The position numbers were made by a program, and so were the translations under genes. The notes below the pieces were generated by a model, which had not been told where the DNA came from, searched no databases, and worked only from the letters and a program-made list of their open reading frames with translations. Positions 17,193 through 24,604 of a stretch of 64,000 nucleotides of DNA are shown in pieces. Position 1 is the stretch's first letter, and each line of letters opens with the position of its first letter. Source of the DNA: DASVTR01 sp036387475 (GTDB taxonomy: Bacteria > Acidobacteriota > Blastocatellia > Pyrinomonadales > Pyrinomonadaceae); assembly GCA_036387475.1 (NCBI GenBank), contig DASVTR010000003.1, positions 364,956 to 428,955 on the forward strand. Reading direction: 5' to 3'.

Positions 17193-18637
17193 TACATTCC
17201 TTTTTTCTGTTTTGCTCCCTCGCCCCGCTTGACCTGATTGCGCAGAGTAGGAAGCCGCAAGTTGACCTTTTCAATCTCAAGCTGGTTTGCCTGCGCGTCG
17301 GCGCGTGCAAGGAAAGTCTCGTAAGCCGTCAGTGCTTCTGCGTATTGTCCTAGAAAATCGTGCGCTGTGGCAATGAAAAAATAAACGGTCGCCAGATCGG
17401 GCTTCGCTTCCGCGAGCCAGCGGAATTCGACGAGTGCTTCCGGGAAGCGTTTCAACTCGTAGAGCGCGGTCGCCAGATTAGCATGGGCTTCATACCTTTC
17501 GGGGGCAACCGCCAGCACGCGGCGAGCGATAATGGCCGCTTCCTCAAAACGCCGCGCCTGCACCAGCGCCGCCGTGTAGCCGACAGCCAGATCAACATTC
17601 TTCGGCTCAATCTCGGCAGCGCGACGATAAAACTCAAGCGAGCGCGTGGGGTCAGCCCGACGGTAAGCTGCGCCGACGCAAGCCAGAAGCTGTGCGTCGC
17701 GCGGCGTCTCAGTTAAAGCCTTTTCCAACGCCGCACGATTCTCCGGCGTCTCTTCGCAACTCAACAGCGCATTGTGCAGCGCCGAGGCTTCGGGTCGTCG
17801 CTTCGTCTCCGCGTCGAGCGCAGCCCACGCGCGCCGCGCTTCTTCCCGCTTGCCCGCCTGCAAATAAATGTCAATTACCTGCAAGCTCAACGCTCCATCA
17901 TTTGGAGCGAGGCGCAGGGCGGCCTGTGCGTCGGCGAGCGCGCCCTCGAAGTCTCCTTTGTTGGCGCGAAGCTGTGCGCGAAGGGCGAGCGCCGCATGGT
18001 CTTGAGGATTGAGCTTGAGAGCTTGCTCGTAGCTGGCGAGGGCCGCGCCATGATTGCCTAGCGCTGCCTCAATCGAGCCGCGTTCTCTCCATAGCTCCGC
18101 GCTCGAATGCTTGGCTGTCGCACGCTGCAAGACTCTCAGCAGAACTTGAAGAGCGGCGGAATTAGATTTCTGGCCCAAACGCAGATTGGCAGCCAGAACT
18201 CTCAACGGCAAACTTAAAGTACCTTGTTCGAGCGCGCGGTCGAGAAGCTTTTCTGCTTCCTCGAAGCGTTGATCGCTTAACAGCAGAGCGCCCAGAGACG
18301 ATAGCGGGTAGGCCCAGTCAGGCCGTAGTTCAACGGCGCGCCTGTAAGCTGCTTCCGCCTCAGGCAAGCGCCTTAGCAATTGCAGCGCAGCGCCGCGTTG
18401 GTATTCGGCTTCGGGAAATTCTGGCCGCAGCTTGAGAGCCTCTTCATAAAGTCTCAGCGCGAGTTGATAATCACGGCGCGCGTGTGCGTCCTGCCCGCGC
18501 TCAAACAGCTTGACCGCATCGCCTTCGGCATCACCGAGGTCATTCGCCGCCTGCGCGTGGGCCAACAGGGAACCAAACAGAATGAGAGAGACTACGAGCG
18601 CATGTGTGATGGCATGTGAACGAAAGCGAAAAAGCAT
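17192..18637 (-). CDS. Secreted tetratricopeptide-repeat protein
   Basis: 481 residues from ATG 18637: signal peptide (ALVVSLILFGSLLAHAQA) then about 12 TPR units, for example AVKLFERGQDAHARRDYQLA, LRLYEEALKLRPEFPEAEYQ and AEAAYRRAVELRPDWAYPLS. TPR superhelices hold protein complexes; periplasmic location is inferred from the signal. First gene of the leftward secreted group. A TTG five codons upstream is an alternative start. The C-terminal residues QKKGM end at the repeat. Confidence 0.85.
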   Translation of the reverse strand: MLFRFRSHAITHALVVSLILFGSLLAHAQAANDLGDAEGDAVKLFERGQDAHARRDYQLALRLYEEALKLRPEFPEAEYQRGAALQLLRRLPEAEAAYRRAVELRPDWAYPLSSLGALLLSDQRFEEAEKLLDRALEQGTLSLPLRVLAANLRLGQKSNSAALQVLLRVLQRATAKHSSAELWRERGSIEAALGNHGAALASYEQALKLNPQDHAALALRAQLRANKGDFEGALADAQAALRLAPNDGALSLQVIDIYLQAGKREEARRAWAALDAETKRRPEASALHNALLSCEETPENRAALEKALTETPRDAQLLACVGAAYRRADPTRSLEFYRRAAEIEPKNVDLAVGYTAALVQARRFEEAAIIARRVLAVAPERYEAHANLATALYELKRFPEALVEFRWLAEAKPDLATVYFFIATAHDFLGQYAEALTAYETFLARADAQANQLEIEKVNLRLPTLRNQVKRGEGAKQKKGM

Positions 18638-18754
18638 TTTCGTTAACTGCAACTTTCGGCTTGTCGAGCAAGGCTCGCGGAAAGAAACTCCTGGGGTGAC
18701 GGGATATTAACACGTCGCCGCGCGAAGTAGAAAGGGAAAAGAGCGACATGCCGG

Positions 18755-18846
18755 AAGTATGAACGATGAACGCGGAACGATGAATGAAGAGCTATTAGAT
18801 ATGAATTCGCTTTTCTTTCATCGTTCCGCGTTCATCGTTCATACTT
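18755..18846. repeat. Perfect 30-bp inverted repeat, GATGAACGCGGAAC type
   Basis: Arms 18755-18784 and 18817-18846 are exact reverse complements over 30 bases (begins AAGTATGAACGATGAACGCG), with a 32-base centre GAAGAGCTATTAGATATGAA + TTCGCTTTTC. It lies between the divergent TPR and larE genes. The longest perfect stem in the window. Confidence 0.92.
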
Positions 18847-18913
18847 GCTCTTAAGTAGAGGCATGCGATAACATGCGCCGCGCGTAAGACGTAAACCCCT
18901 GTGATAACTTGAA

Positions 18914-19885
18914 GTGAATCCCGGCGCGGCCCGACCAGAGGGCGCACGCGCCGCAGTTGAGAATAAAATTTCTGTGAGCAGTCGTGTGATTGAAGAACAG
19001 AGGTTGGGGACGATTGAGGACAAGGCCAGCGCGGGCGTTTCCGCCGCCGCTCTCGTTAAAGAGCAGCAGTTGCGTGCCCTGTTGCGCGAGATGAAGTCAG
19101 TGCTGGTGGCCTTCTCCGGCGGCGTTGACAGTAGCTACGTCGCTTATGTTGCGACCGCGGAGCTTGGCGCGCGTGCGCTCTGCGTGACCGGCGATTCGGC
19201 GAGCCTCGCTCAACACCAGCGCGCGGAGACTACGCAACTCGTCGAGCGCTTCGGCTTTCATCATCAGATTATTCAAACGGAAGAATTGGACGACGCGCGC
19301 TACAGCGCCAACGCACCCGACCGCTGCTATTTCTGTAAGACGGAGTTGTATGAGAAGCTCGCGCCACTGGCACGCGAGCGTGGGCTGGCCTTTGTCGTCG
19401 ATGGCTCAACAACTGATGACCTCGGTGATTACAGGCCGGGTCGCGCCGCCGCCACAGAGCGCGGCGTGCGCAGCCCCTTAATCGAAGTCGGGATGAGCAA
19501 AGAGCAAGTCCGCGAGTTAAGCCGACAGGCCGGGCTGCCGACGTGGGACAAGCCCGCAAGTCCTTGCCTTTCGTCGCGCATCGCCTACGGCACTCCCGTC
19601 ACCATCGAGCGGCTCAGCACCGTCGATCGCGGCGAAGAGATTATGCGCCAGTTGGGCTTTCGGGAATTTCGCGTGCGGCATCACGACGAACTGGTGCGCC
19701 TTGAGATTGCTCCCGCCGAACTGGAGCGCGCTTTCTGCCGCGAAGTCGTTGACGAGTTGGCCCAAAAATTTCGCGCCCTCGGCTTTCGCTACGTGACGCT
19801 CGACCTGCACGGCTATCGCACGGGAGCGATGAACGAGGTTATAAAACTGAAGAAGTCAGGAGTCAGAAGTCAGAAGTCAGAATAA
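18914..19885 (+). CDS. larE: LarE-type ATP-dependent sulfur transferase
   Basis: 323 residues, PP-loop (N-type ATP pyrophosphatase) family. SGGVDSS (68-74) binds ATP; CYFCK (C138, C141) and SPCLSSR (C218) give the three cysteines that hold a [4Fe-4S] cluster in the cluster-type LarE, rather than the single sacrificial cysteine of the Lactobacillus enzyme. LarE sulfurates the nickel-pincer nucleotide precursor used by lactate racemase and related enzymes. No larA, larB or larC is nearby. The first ~50 residues are an unmatched extension; GTG 18914 is uncertain and GTG 18974 is an alternative. The last ten residues (KSGVRSQKSE) are encoded by the repeat arm that begins at 19854. Confidence 0.88.
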   Translation: MNPGAARPEGARAAVENKISVSSRVIEEQRLGTIEDKASAGVSAAALVKEQQLRALLREMKSVLVAFSGGVDSSYVAYVATAELGARALCVTGDSASLAQHQRAETTQLVERFGFHHQIIQTEELDDARYSANAPDRCYFCKTELYEKLAPLARERGLAFVVDGSTTDDLGDYRPGRAAATERGVRSPLIEVGMSKEQVRELSRQAGLPTWDKPASPCLSSRIAYGTPVTIERLSTVDRGEEIMRQLGFREFRVRHHDELVRLEIAPAELERAFCREVVDELAQKFRALGFRYVTLDLHGYRTGAMNEVIKLKKSGVRSQKSE

Positions 19886-19945
19886 AAGAAAAACGGTTTC
19901 CGCCTTATATTCTGAATTCTGGCTTCTGGATTCTGACTCCTGACC
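19854..19945. repeat. Tandem-arm inverted repeat, CAGAATTCAGAAG type
   Basis: Left arm AGTCAGGAGTCAGAAGTCAG in tandem, inside the last codons of larE; right arm ATTCTGAATTCTGGCTTCTG + GATTCTGACTCCTGAC; centre ACGGTTTCCGCCTTATATTC (reverse orientation of the shared core). The right arm ends ten bases before the gdhA ATG. Confidence 0.88.
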
Positions 19946-19955
19946 TGGAGGGATC

Positions 19956-21239
19956 ATGGCAATCAGTGCAATCGCAGACGATGTGCGGCACGTGAAGGAA
20001 GACAATCCGTTTGAGGCTATGATGTCGCGCTTCGACAGGGCGGCGCAACTGCTTAATCTGGACCCTGACCTGTACGCGGTGATGCGCGTTCCGAACCGCG
20101 AGTTGAAGGTCTATATCCCGACGCGTATGGACTCCGGGCGCATTCAGGTCTTTGAAGGTTTCCGCGTGCAGCACAATTTCGCGCGCGGGCCTGCGAAGGG
20201 CGGCATACGCTATTCGCCGGACGTGACGCTTGATGAAGTGCGTGCGCTGGCGGCCTGGATGACCTGGAAGTGCGCCGTCGTCAACGTTCCGTTCGGCGGC
20301 GGCAAGGGCGGCATTATCTGCGACCCGTCGCAGATGTCCATGGGCGAGCTTGAGCGTATGACGCGCCGCTACACCGCCGAGTTGATAGACTTCATAGGGC
20401 CTGAGAAGGACGTGCCCGCGCCTGACATGAATACCAACGAGCAGACGATGGCGTGGATTATGGACACCTACTCGATGCACGCGCGCCACACCGTCACAGC
20501 GGTCGTCACAGGCAAGCCCATTGACCTCGGCGGCTCATCGGGTCGCCGCGAGGCGACGGGGCGCGGCATCCTCTTCGTCATCAACGAAGCCATCAAGAGA
20601 TTCAAGATGACGCCTCCGACCACGCGCGTCGTCGTCCAAGGCTCTGGCAACGTCGGCGGCATCGGGGCGCTCCTTCTACACGAGGCGGGCTACAAGGTCA
20701 TCGCCATCTCGGACGTTCACGGCGGCATCTACAACCCGAACGGCATAGATATGCCAGCCGCCCTCAAGCACTTGAAGGACACACGCTCCTTTGAAGATTA
20801 TGAGGGCGTCGAGCGGGTCAGCAATCAGGAGTTGCTGGAACTGGAATGCGACGTGCTCGTGCCCGCCGCGACCGAAAATCAAATCACTTCAAAAAACGCT
20901 AACCAGATTAAATGTAAGGTGCTAGCCGAGGGCGCTAACGGGCCGACCACCGCTCACGCAGACGAAATCCTGCACCGAAACGGTGTCTTCGTTATCCCGG
21001 ACATTCTGGCTAACGCTGGCGGCGTCACTGTCTCCTACTTTGAGTGGGTGCAGGACAGAATGGGCTATTTCTGGCGTGAAGATGTCGTCAATGAACGCCT
21101 TCAGGATAAAATGGTGGCGAGTTTTAACGACCTCTGCCGCTATGCCGCACAGCATGATGTGGATACCAGAACGGCTGCGTATATGCTGGCAATTGACCGT
21201 GTGGCCTACGATACGCGGATGCGAGGCATTTATGCGTGA
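19956..21239 (+). CDS. gdhA: Glutamate dehydrogenase (Glu/Leu/Phe/Val dehydrogenase family)
   Basis: 427 residues, hexameric-type enzyme length. It interconverts glutamate and 2-oxoglutarate + ammonia. The catalytic segment MTWKCAVVNVPFGGGKGGI contains the substrate and catalytic lysines, PAPDMNT the dimer/active-site aspartate, and VVVQGSGNVGG the Rossmann NAD(P) loop. GGAGG lies a few bases before ATG 19956, between the repeat and the start. Cofactor choice not certain. An imperfect inverted repeat and a promoter follow 90-140 bases downstream. Confidence 0.94.
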   Translation: MAISAIADDVRHVKEDNPFEAMMSRFDRAAQLLNLDPDLYAVMRVPNRELKVYIPTRMDSGRIQVFEGFRVQHNFARGPAKGGIRYSPDVTLDEVRALAAWMTWKCAVVNVPFGGGKGGIICDPSQMSMGELERMTRRYTAELIDFIGPEKDVPAPDMNTNEQTMAWIMDTYSMHARHTVTAVVTGKPIDLGGSSGRREATGRGILFVINEAIKRFKMTPPTTRVVVQGSGNVGGIGALLLHEAGYKVIAISDVHGGIYNPNGIDMPAALKHLKDTRSFEDYEGVERVSNQELLELECDVLVPAATENQITSKNANQIKCKVLAEGANGPTTAHADEILHRNGVFVIPDILANAGGVTVSYFEWVQDRMGYFWREDVVNERLQDKMVASFNDLCRYAAQHDVDTRTAAYMLAIDRVAYDTRMRGIYA

Positions 21240-21327
21240 CGGAAAAAACATAGCTGTTTTTGCGCTAAGTTGTGAAAAGGTCTTGATTTCCGCGCCGATG
21301 TGGAGTATGGTCTGGCGGAAATAAGTA

Positions 21328-21371
21328 TACGTGGTAATGCCCAAAATGTATTAGAATGGCAACGCCACGTA
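21328..21371. repeat. Imperfect inverted repeat downstream of gdhA
   Basis: TACGTGG (21328-21334) + TGCC pair with GGCA + CCACGTA (21365-21371) around a 16-base loop, with 3-base internal bulges. Not of the tandem-arm type and without a T-tract, so it could be an operator or RNA structure ahead of the promoter at 21382. Confidence 0.5.
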
Positions 21372-21381
21372 GCTTTAATGA

Positions 21382-21411
21382 TTGACATTTGCGTCGCTGT
21401 TTTCGTATAAG
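21382..21411 (+). promoter_or_regulatory. Sigma-70-type promoter
   Basis: TTGACA (21382-21387), an 18-base spacer and TATAAG (21406-21411). It would start an RNA with a ~350-base leader for the OmpA-domain gene. Confidence 0.6.
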
Positions 21412-21770
21412 CAGTGGCGTTTGGATTCGCAGTCTGAAACAAAAACAGCCGAGAGGCGTTCACCTTAAGCAATACCGGACGCCCGTGAGCAAGCGCTCTT
21501 TCAGAGAGGGCTTCGCTCCTCTCGCTGCTCCGCTTCGTTCTACTCAGGGTCTTATTGGTTGAAGAGCGGAAGCAGTTCTACTTAAACTTTATCGTTGCAC
21601 GCTTGTAGTTGGAGCGTCCGCGCCCCGCAAGGATTATCGGGACTAAGCGCGTGATGTCTGTGAGGGACAAGAGGTAGATGCACAAAGACATCCGCCCGAA
21701 CCCCAACGGTCTTGCCAGGCAGGCCGCTCGATCCGCAAATTTACTATACTCATTTCGCAGGAGGAATGCG
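21412..21770 (+). other. Long untranslated leader of the OmpA-domain gene
   Basis: About 360 bases without a convincing gene. It contains a short hairpin GAGAGG/CCTCTC (near 21504-21525) in a C/T-rich stretch. A possible 31-codon upstream extension of the frame (from 21678) lacks a ribosome site and is not needed. I see no tRNA or known riboswitch. Confidence 0.4.
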
Positions 21771-24347
21771 ATGAGACTCGCTACCAGAGCGCTCACTTTA
21801 GCGCTCACCTTGTTGGTGCTGTGTGCCGCAGTATCAGCTCAAACTTTAAGGAATGAGAATGATCCTCGGAACATTTCTCCTTCTGTTGGCACGGGAGGCC
21901 CTCCCGGAGGTCCGACCGGACTTTTCACCATTTACGACGGGCAGACTTTGCGCCGAGGTGAATTCACCTTCAGCATCGCCTACTCGAACTTTGACCGCGA
22001 CCCCGGCAACGTCGATCTGACGGAAGTGCCCATCAGCTTTCAGGTCGGATTGTCGGATCATCTGGAGTTGTTCTTCAACACGGACGCTTATCGCGGCATC
22101 AGGGTCAACACTCCACAGAATTTGTCGAGCTTTTACCTGCCTAACTCGCAGTTAAAGTTCCCCTTCCTGGGCAGTGGGCCAGCCATCGTGTTGGCACCGC
22201 AAGGCCCTAATGTGGGAACGATTCGCAACACGGCAGTCTTTCGCCCGGCCTTTAACCAGCCGTTTGTGCAGTTTCCGTTTGTCGGCGGCTCGGCTGGCAC
22301 GTTCGGGCTGACGCCCGGAGTGATTGGCGGGCTTTTTGGCTTTCCTGGGTTTAACGCCACGCTAGGGCCGCCCGTGATTCAATCGAATAGCGGGAATTTC
22401 GGACCGGCGGATAACTTCCCCGGCATCGGCTCTGTGGTTGGCAGTATCCTGCCAGGCATCGTGCTGGCGACGGAGCGGTTACCGGCGACGATTTTGAGTC
22501 CGGGGCTGACCGTGCCGGTGACGTTCACGATTGCGCCCAGCTATTTACCGGACGCACCCTTCATCAATCGCTTGTACGGGCAGAGCGCCTTTAATCGCTT
22601 TGAAATCGGAGCGAAGTGGCGCTGGACTGGCCCGAACAATCCGCTCGGCCTTGGTGTCATCGGCGTGTATCGCTTCTACGCAGACAAGGCAGATGATTTC
22701 TCCGGGTTCAATCAGTTGCAGAGAGGTTCGAGTCCCGGCGGCGACATCGGCGACTTCGGCGCGATTTTCTTCTTGGATGCGCGTCTGAGCCGCTCGGTGA
22801 ATGTCTCCGTCAACGGCGGTTACTTCCTGAACAGCAATCCGAAGGGTGATTTCCCCGGCGGCGAGGCCGTGCTGCTCGATAGACCAGATGAGTTTTTGGC
22901 CGGTATCGGCTTTGACTTCCCGGTCAACAAGCACATCCAGCCGATCCTCGAACTGCGCTCGACGCAGTACGTGGGCGGTCGCACGCCGAACGCCTTTGAG
23001 AACAGCCCTGTCGAAGCGCTGGCCGGCGTGAAGATTTATCCGCGCCGCTGGTGGGGCTTCGGCCTTGCTTATCGCTACCACATTAACCAGCAGGATCGCG
23101 CGATGTTTGATGGGACGGATTTCAACACCACCATCAACCAGACGACGAACGTCTTCGTGCCCGGTCGTGGCATCGTAGTTATCCCGTCAACGACTCGTCC
23201 GGCCACGGTCGGCGGGTTCCCGCGCGGCTTTGTCGAGTCTGATGATGCCAACGGCTTCATCGCTCAATTCTGGATTGGCCGTAGAAACGCTCGCGCGCCT
23301 GAGTTCCTGCCGAACCAGGCTCCGACCGTTTCGCTGAACACGGTCGGGCCAATCACGCTGCCGTGTCCGGTCGGGACCGTCCCGACTGGCTCATGCCAGG
23401 TTGATACTCCGACGAACGTTCAGCTCACGGCCACCGCAAGCGACCCGGACGGCGATACGTTGCTCTACACCTGGTCGACCTCAGGCGGACGGATCACCGG
23501 CGAAGGGCCGAACGTCTCCTGGGATTTGTCGGGCCTTGGGCCGGGCGAATACACGGCGACCGTTGAGGTTGACGACGGCTGCGGGTGCGTAGCATTCACT
23601 TCGACCAAAGTGATAGTACAGAATCCGGGACCGGATTGCTGCAAGCCGCCATGTCCGGAAGTTTCGATTAGCTGCCCGCCGGGCGATGTTCAGGGTGGTT
23701 CGCCAGCCGTGGTCAGCGTCGATGTAAGAGGCAGCGGCAATTACACCTACACCTGGGAACTCTCGACGCCTACGGCGACGTTCAGCGGTCAGGGAACGTC
23801 TTCAATCACCATCGACACTACTGGTCTGTGCGGACAATCCGTGACGGCTGTGGTGCGCATAGATGGGCTGCCGCCAGAGTGTCCTGAGGACCTCAAGCGC
23901 AAGAGTTGCACGTTCAACGTGGTCTGTCCGCAGCCTCCGGCGTGTACCATCTTCGACCAGTACAACGACTTGCGGTTCAATGACGAGAAGGCACGACTGG
24001 ATAACTTCGTCATCGAACTAAACCGCGATACCACTACGACGGGTTACTACGTCATCTGGGGTTCGTGCGACGGTGAAGGACAACGTCGCGCCGACCGAGC
24101 AGTCCGCTATCTGGTCGACGTCCGTAAAATCGACGAAACGCGTATCAAGACAATCGTGGATCCGAATTGTCGTGAGACGCTGACGGTCGAGTTACATGTT
24201 TGCCAGCAGGGAGGGACACCGACGCCGCAGAACAGCGCGACCGTCACCCCGTGTCCTGAGTGCAGACGCGCGCCGAGGCGGCCACGCCGTCCACGCGCAC
24301 GTCGTGGCGCTCGCCGTGGCGGCATGCGGATGGAAGAAGACGAGTAA
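21771..24347 (+). CDS. Large outer-membrane protein with Ig/PKD-like and OmpA domains
   Basis: 858 residues from ATG 21771 (CAGGAGGAA 5 bases ahead). Signal peptide (ALTLALTLLVLCAAVSAQ), a ~480-residue beta-rich region resembling an outer-membrane barrel (GEFTFSIAYSNFDRDPGNVD, ISFQVGLSDHLELFFNT), PKD/Ig-like domains (LTATASDPDGDTLLYTWSTS, EYTATVEVDDGCGC) and a C-terminal OmpA-like domain (YNDLRFNDEKARLDNF, GSCDGEGQRRADRAVRYLVD) that usually binds peptidoglycan. Cysteine-rich in the Ig part. After the OmpA domain comes an arginine/proline-rich tail (RRAPRRPRRPRARRGARRGG), odd for an exported protein. Probably an envelope-anchoring porin-like protein. Confidence 0.78.
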   Translation: MRLATRALTLALTLLVLCAAVSAQTLRNENDPRNISPSVGTGGPPGGPTGLFTIYDGQTLRRGEFTFSIAYSNFDRDPGNVDLTEVPISFQVGLSDHLELFFNTDAYRGIRVNTPQNLSSFYLPNSQLKFPFLGSGPAIVLAPQGPNVGTIRNTAVFRPAFNQPFVQFPFVGGSAGTFGLTPGVIGGLFGFPGFNATLGPPVIQSNSGNFGPADNFPGIGSVVGSILPGIVLATERLPATILSPGLTVPVTFTIAPSYLPDAPFINRLYGQSAFNRFEIGAKWRWTGPNNPLGLGVIGVYRFYADKADDFSGFNQLQRGSSPGGDIGDFGAIFFLDARLSRSVNVSVNGGYFLNSNPKGDFPGGEAVLLDRPDEFLAGIGFDFPVNKHIQPILELRSTQYVGGRTPNAFENSPVEALAGVKIYPRRWWGFGLAYRYHINQQDRAMFDGTDFNTTINQTTNVFVPGRGIVVIPSTTRPATVGGFPRGFVESDDANGFIAQFWIGRRNARAPEFLPNQAPTVSLNTVGPITLPCPVGTVPTGSCQVDTPTNVQLTATASDPDGDTLLYTWSTSGGRITGEGPNVSWDLSGLGPGEYTATVEVDDGCGCVAFTSTKVIVQNPGPDCCKPPCPEVSISCPPGDVQGGSPAVVSVDVRGSGNYTYTWELSTPTATFSGQGTSSITIDTTGLCGQSVTAVVRIDGLPPECPEDLKRKSCTFNVVCPQPPACTIFDQYNDLRFNDEKARLDNFVIELNRDTTTTGYYVIWGSCDGEGQRRADRAVRYLVDVRKIDETRIKTIVDPNCRETLTVELHVCQQGGTPTPQNSATVTPCPECRRAPRRPRRPRARRGARRGGMRMEEDE

Positions 24348-24604
24348 TCAGTAAACGCTCGCGTCTCTTGTGAGAGGCGCGACCTCTTCCGAACGCGGGC
24401 GATGTTTCTCCCAATCGAGAAGCATCGCCCGCTTCGCTTTGCGTAAACGCCGCGCGCCCGAAATTTCGTACAACCGCCTTCGTCGCGCGTTGCATCCTAC
24501 CTACCGGACGCTGTTTAATAACTGGCGCGTCGGGCTTCTCAAGGCGCAACAGAGCGCAATCTTGGCCGCGACGCATTTCCCAATAACTTACAGAGATAAA
24601 ACCG

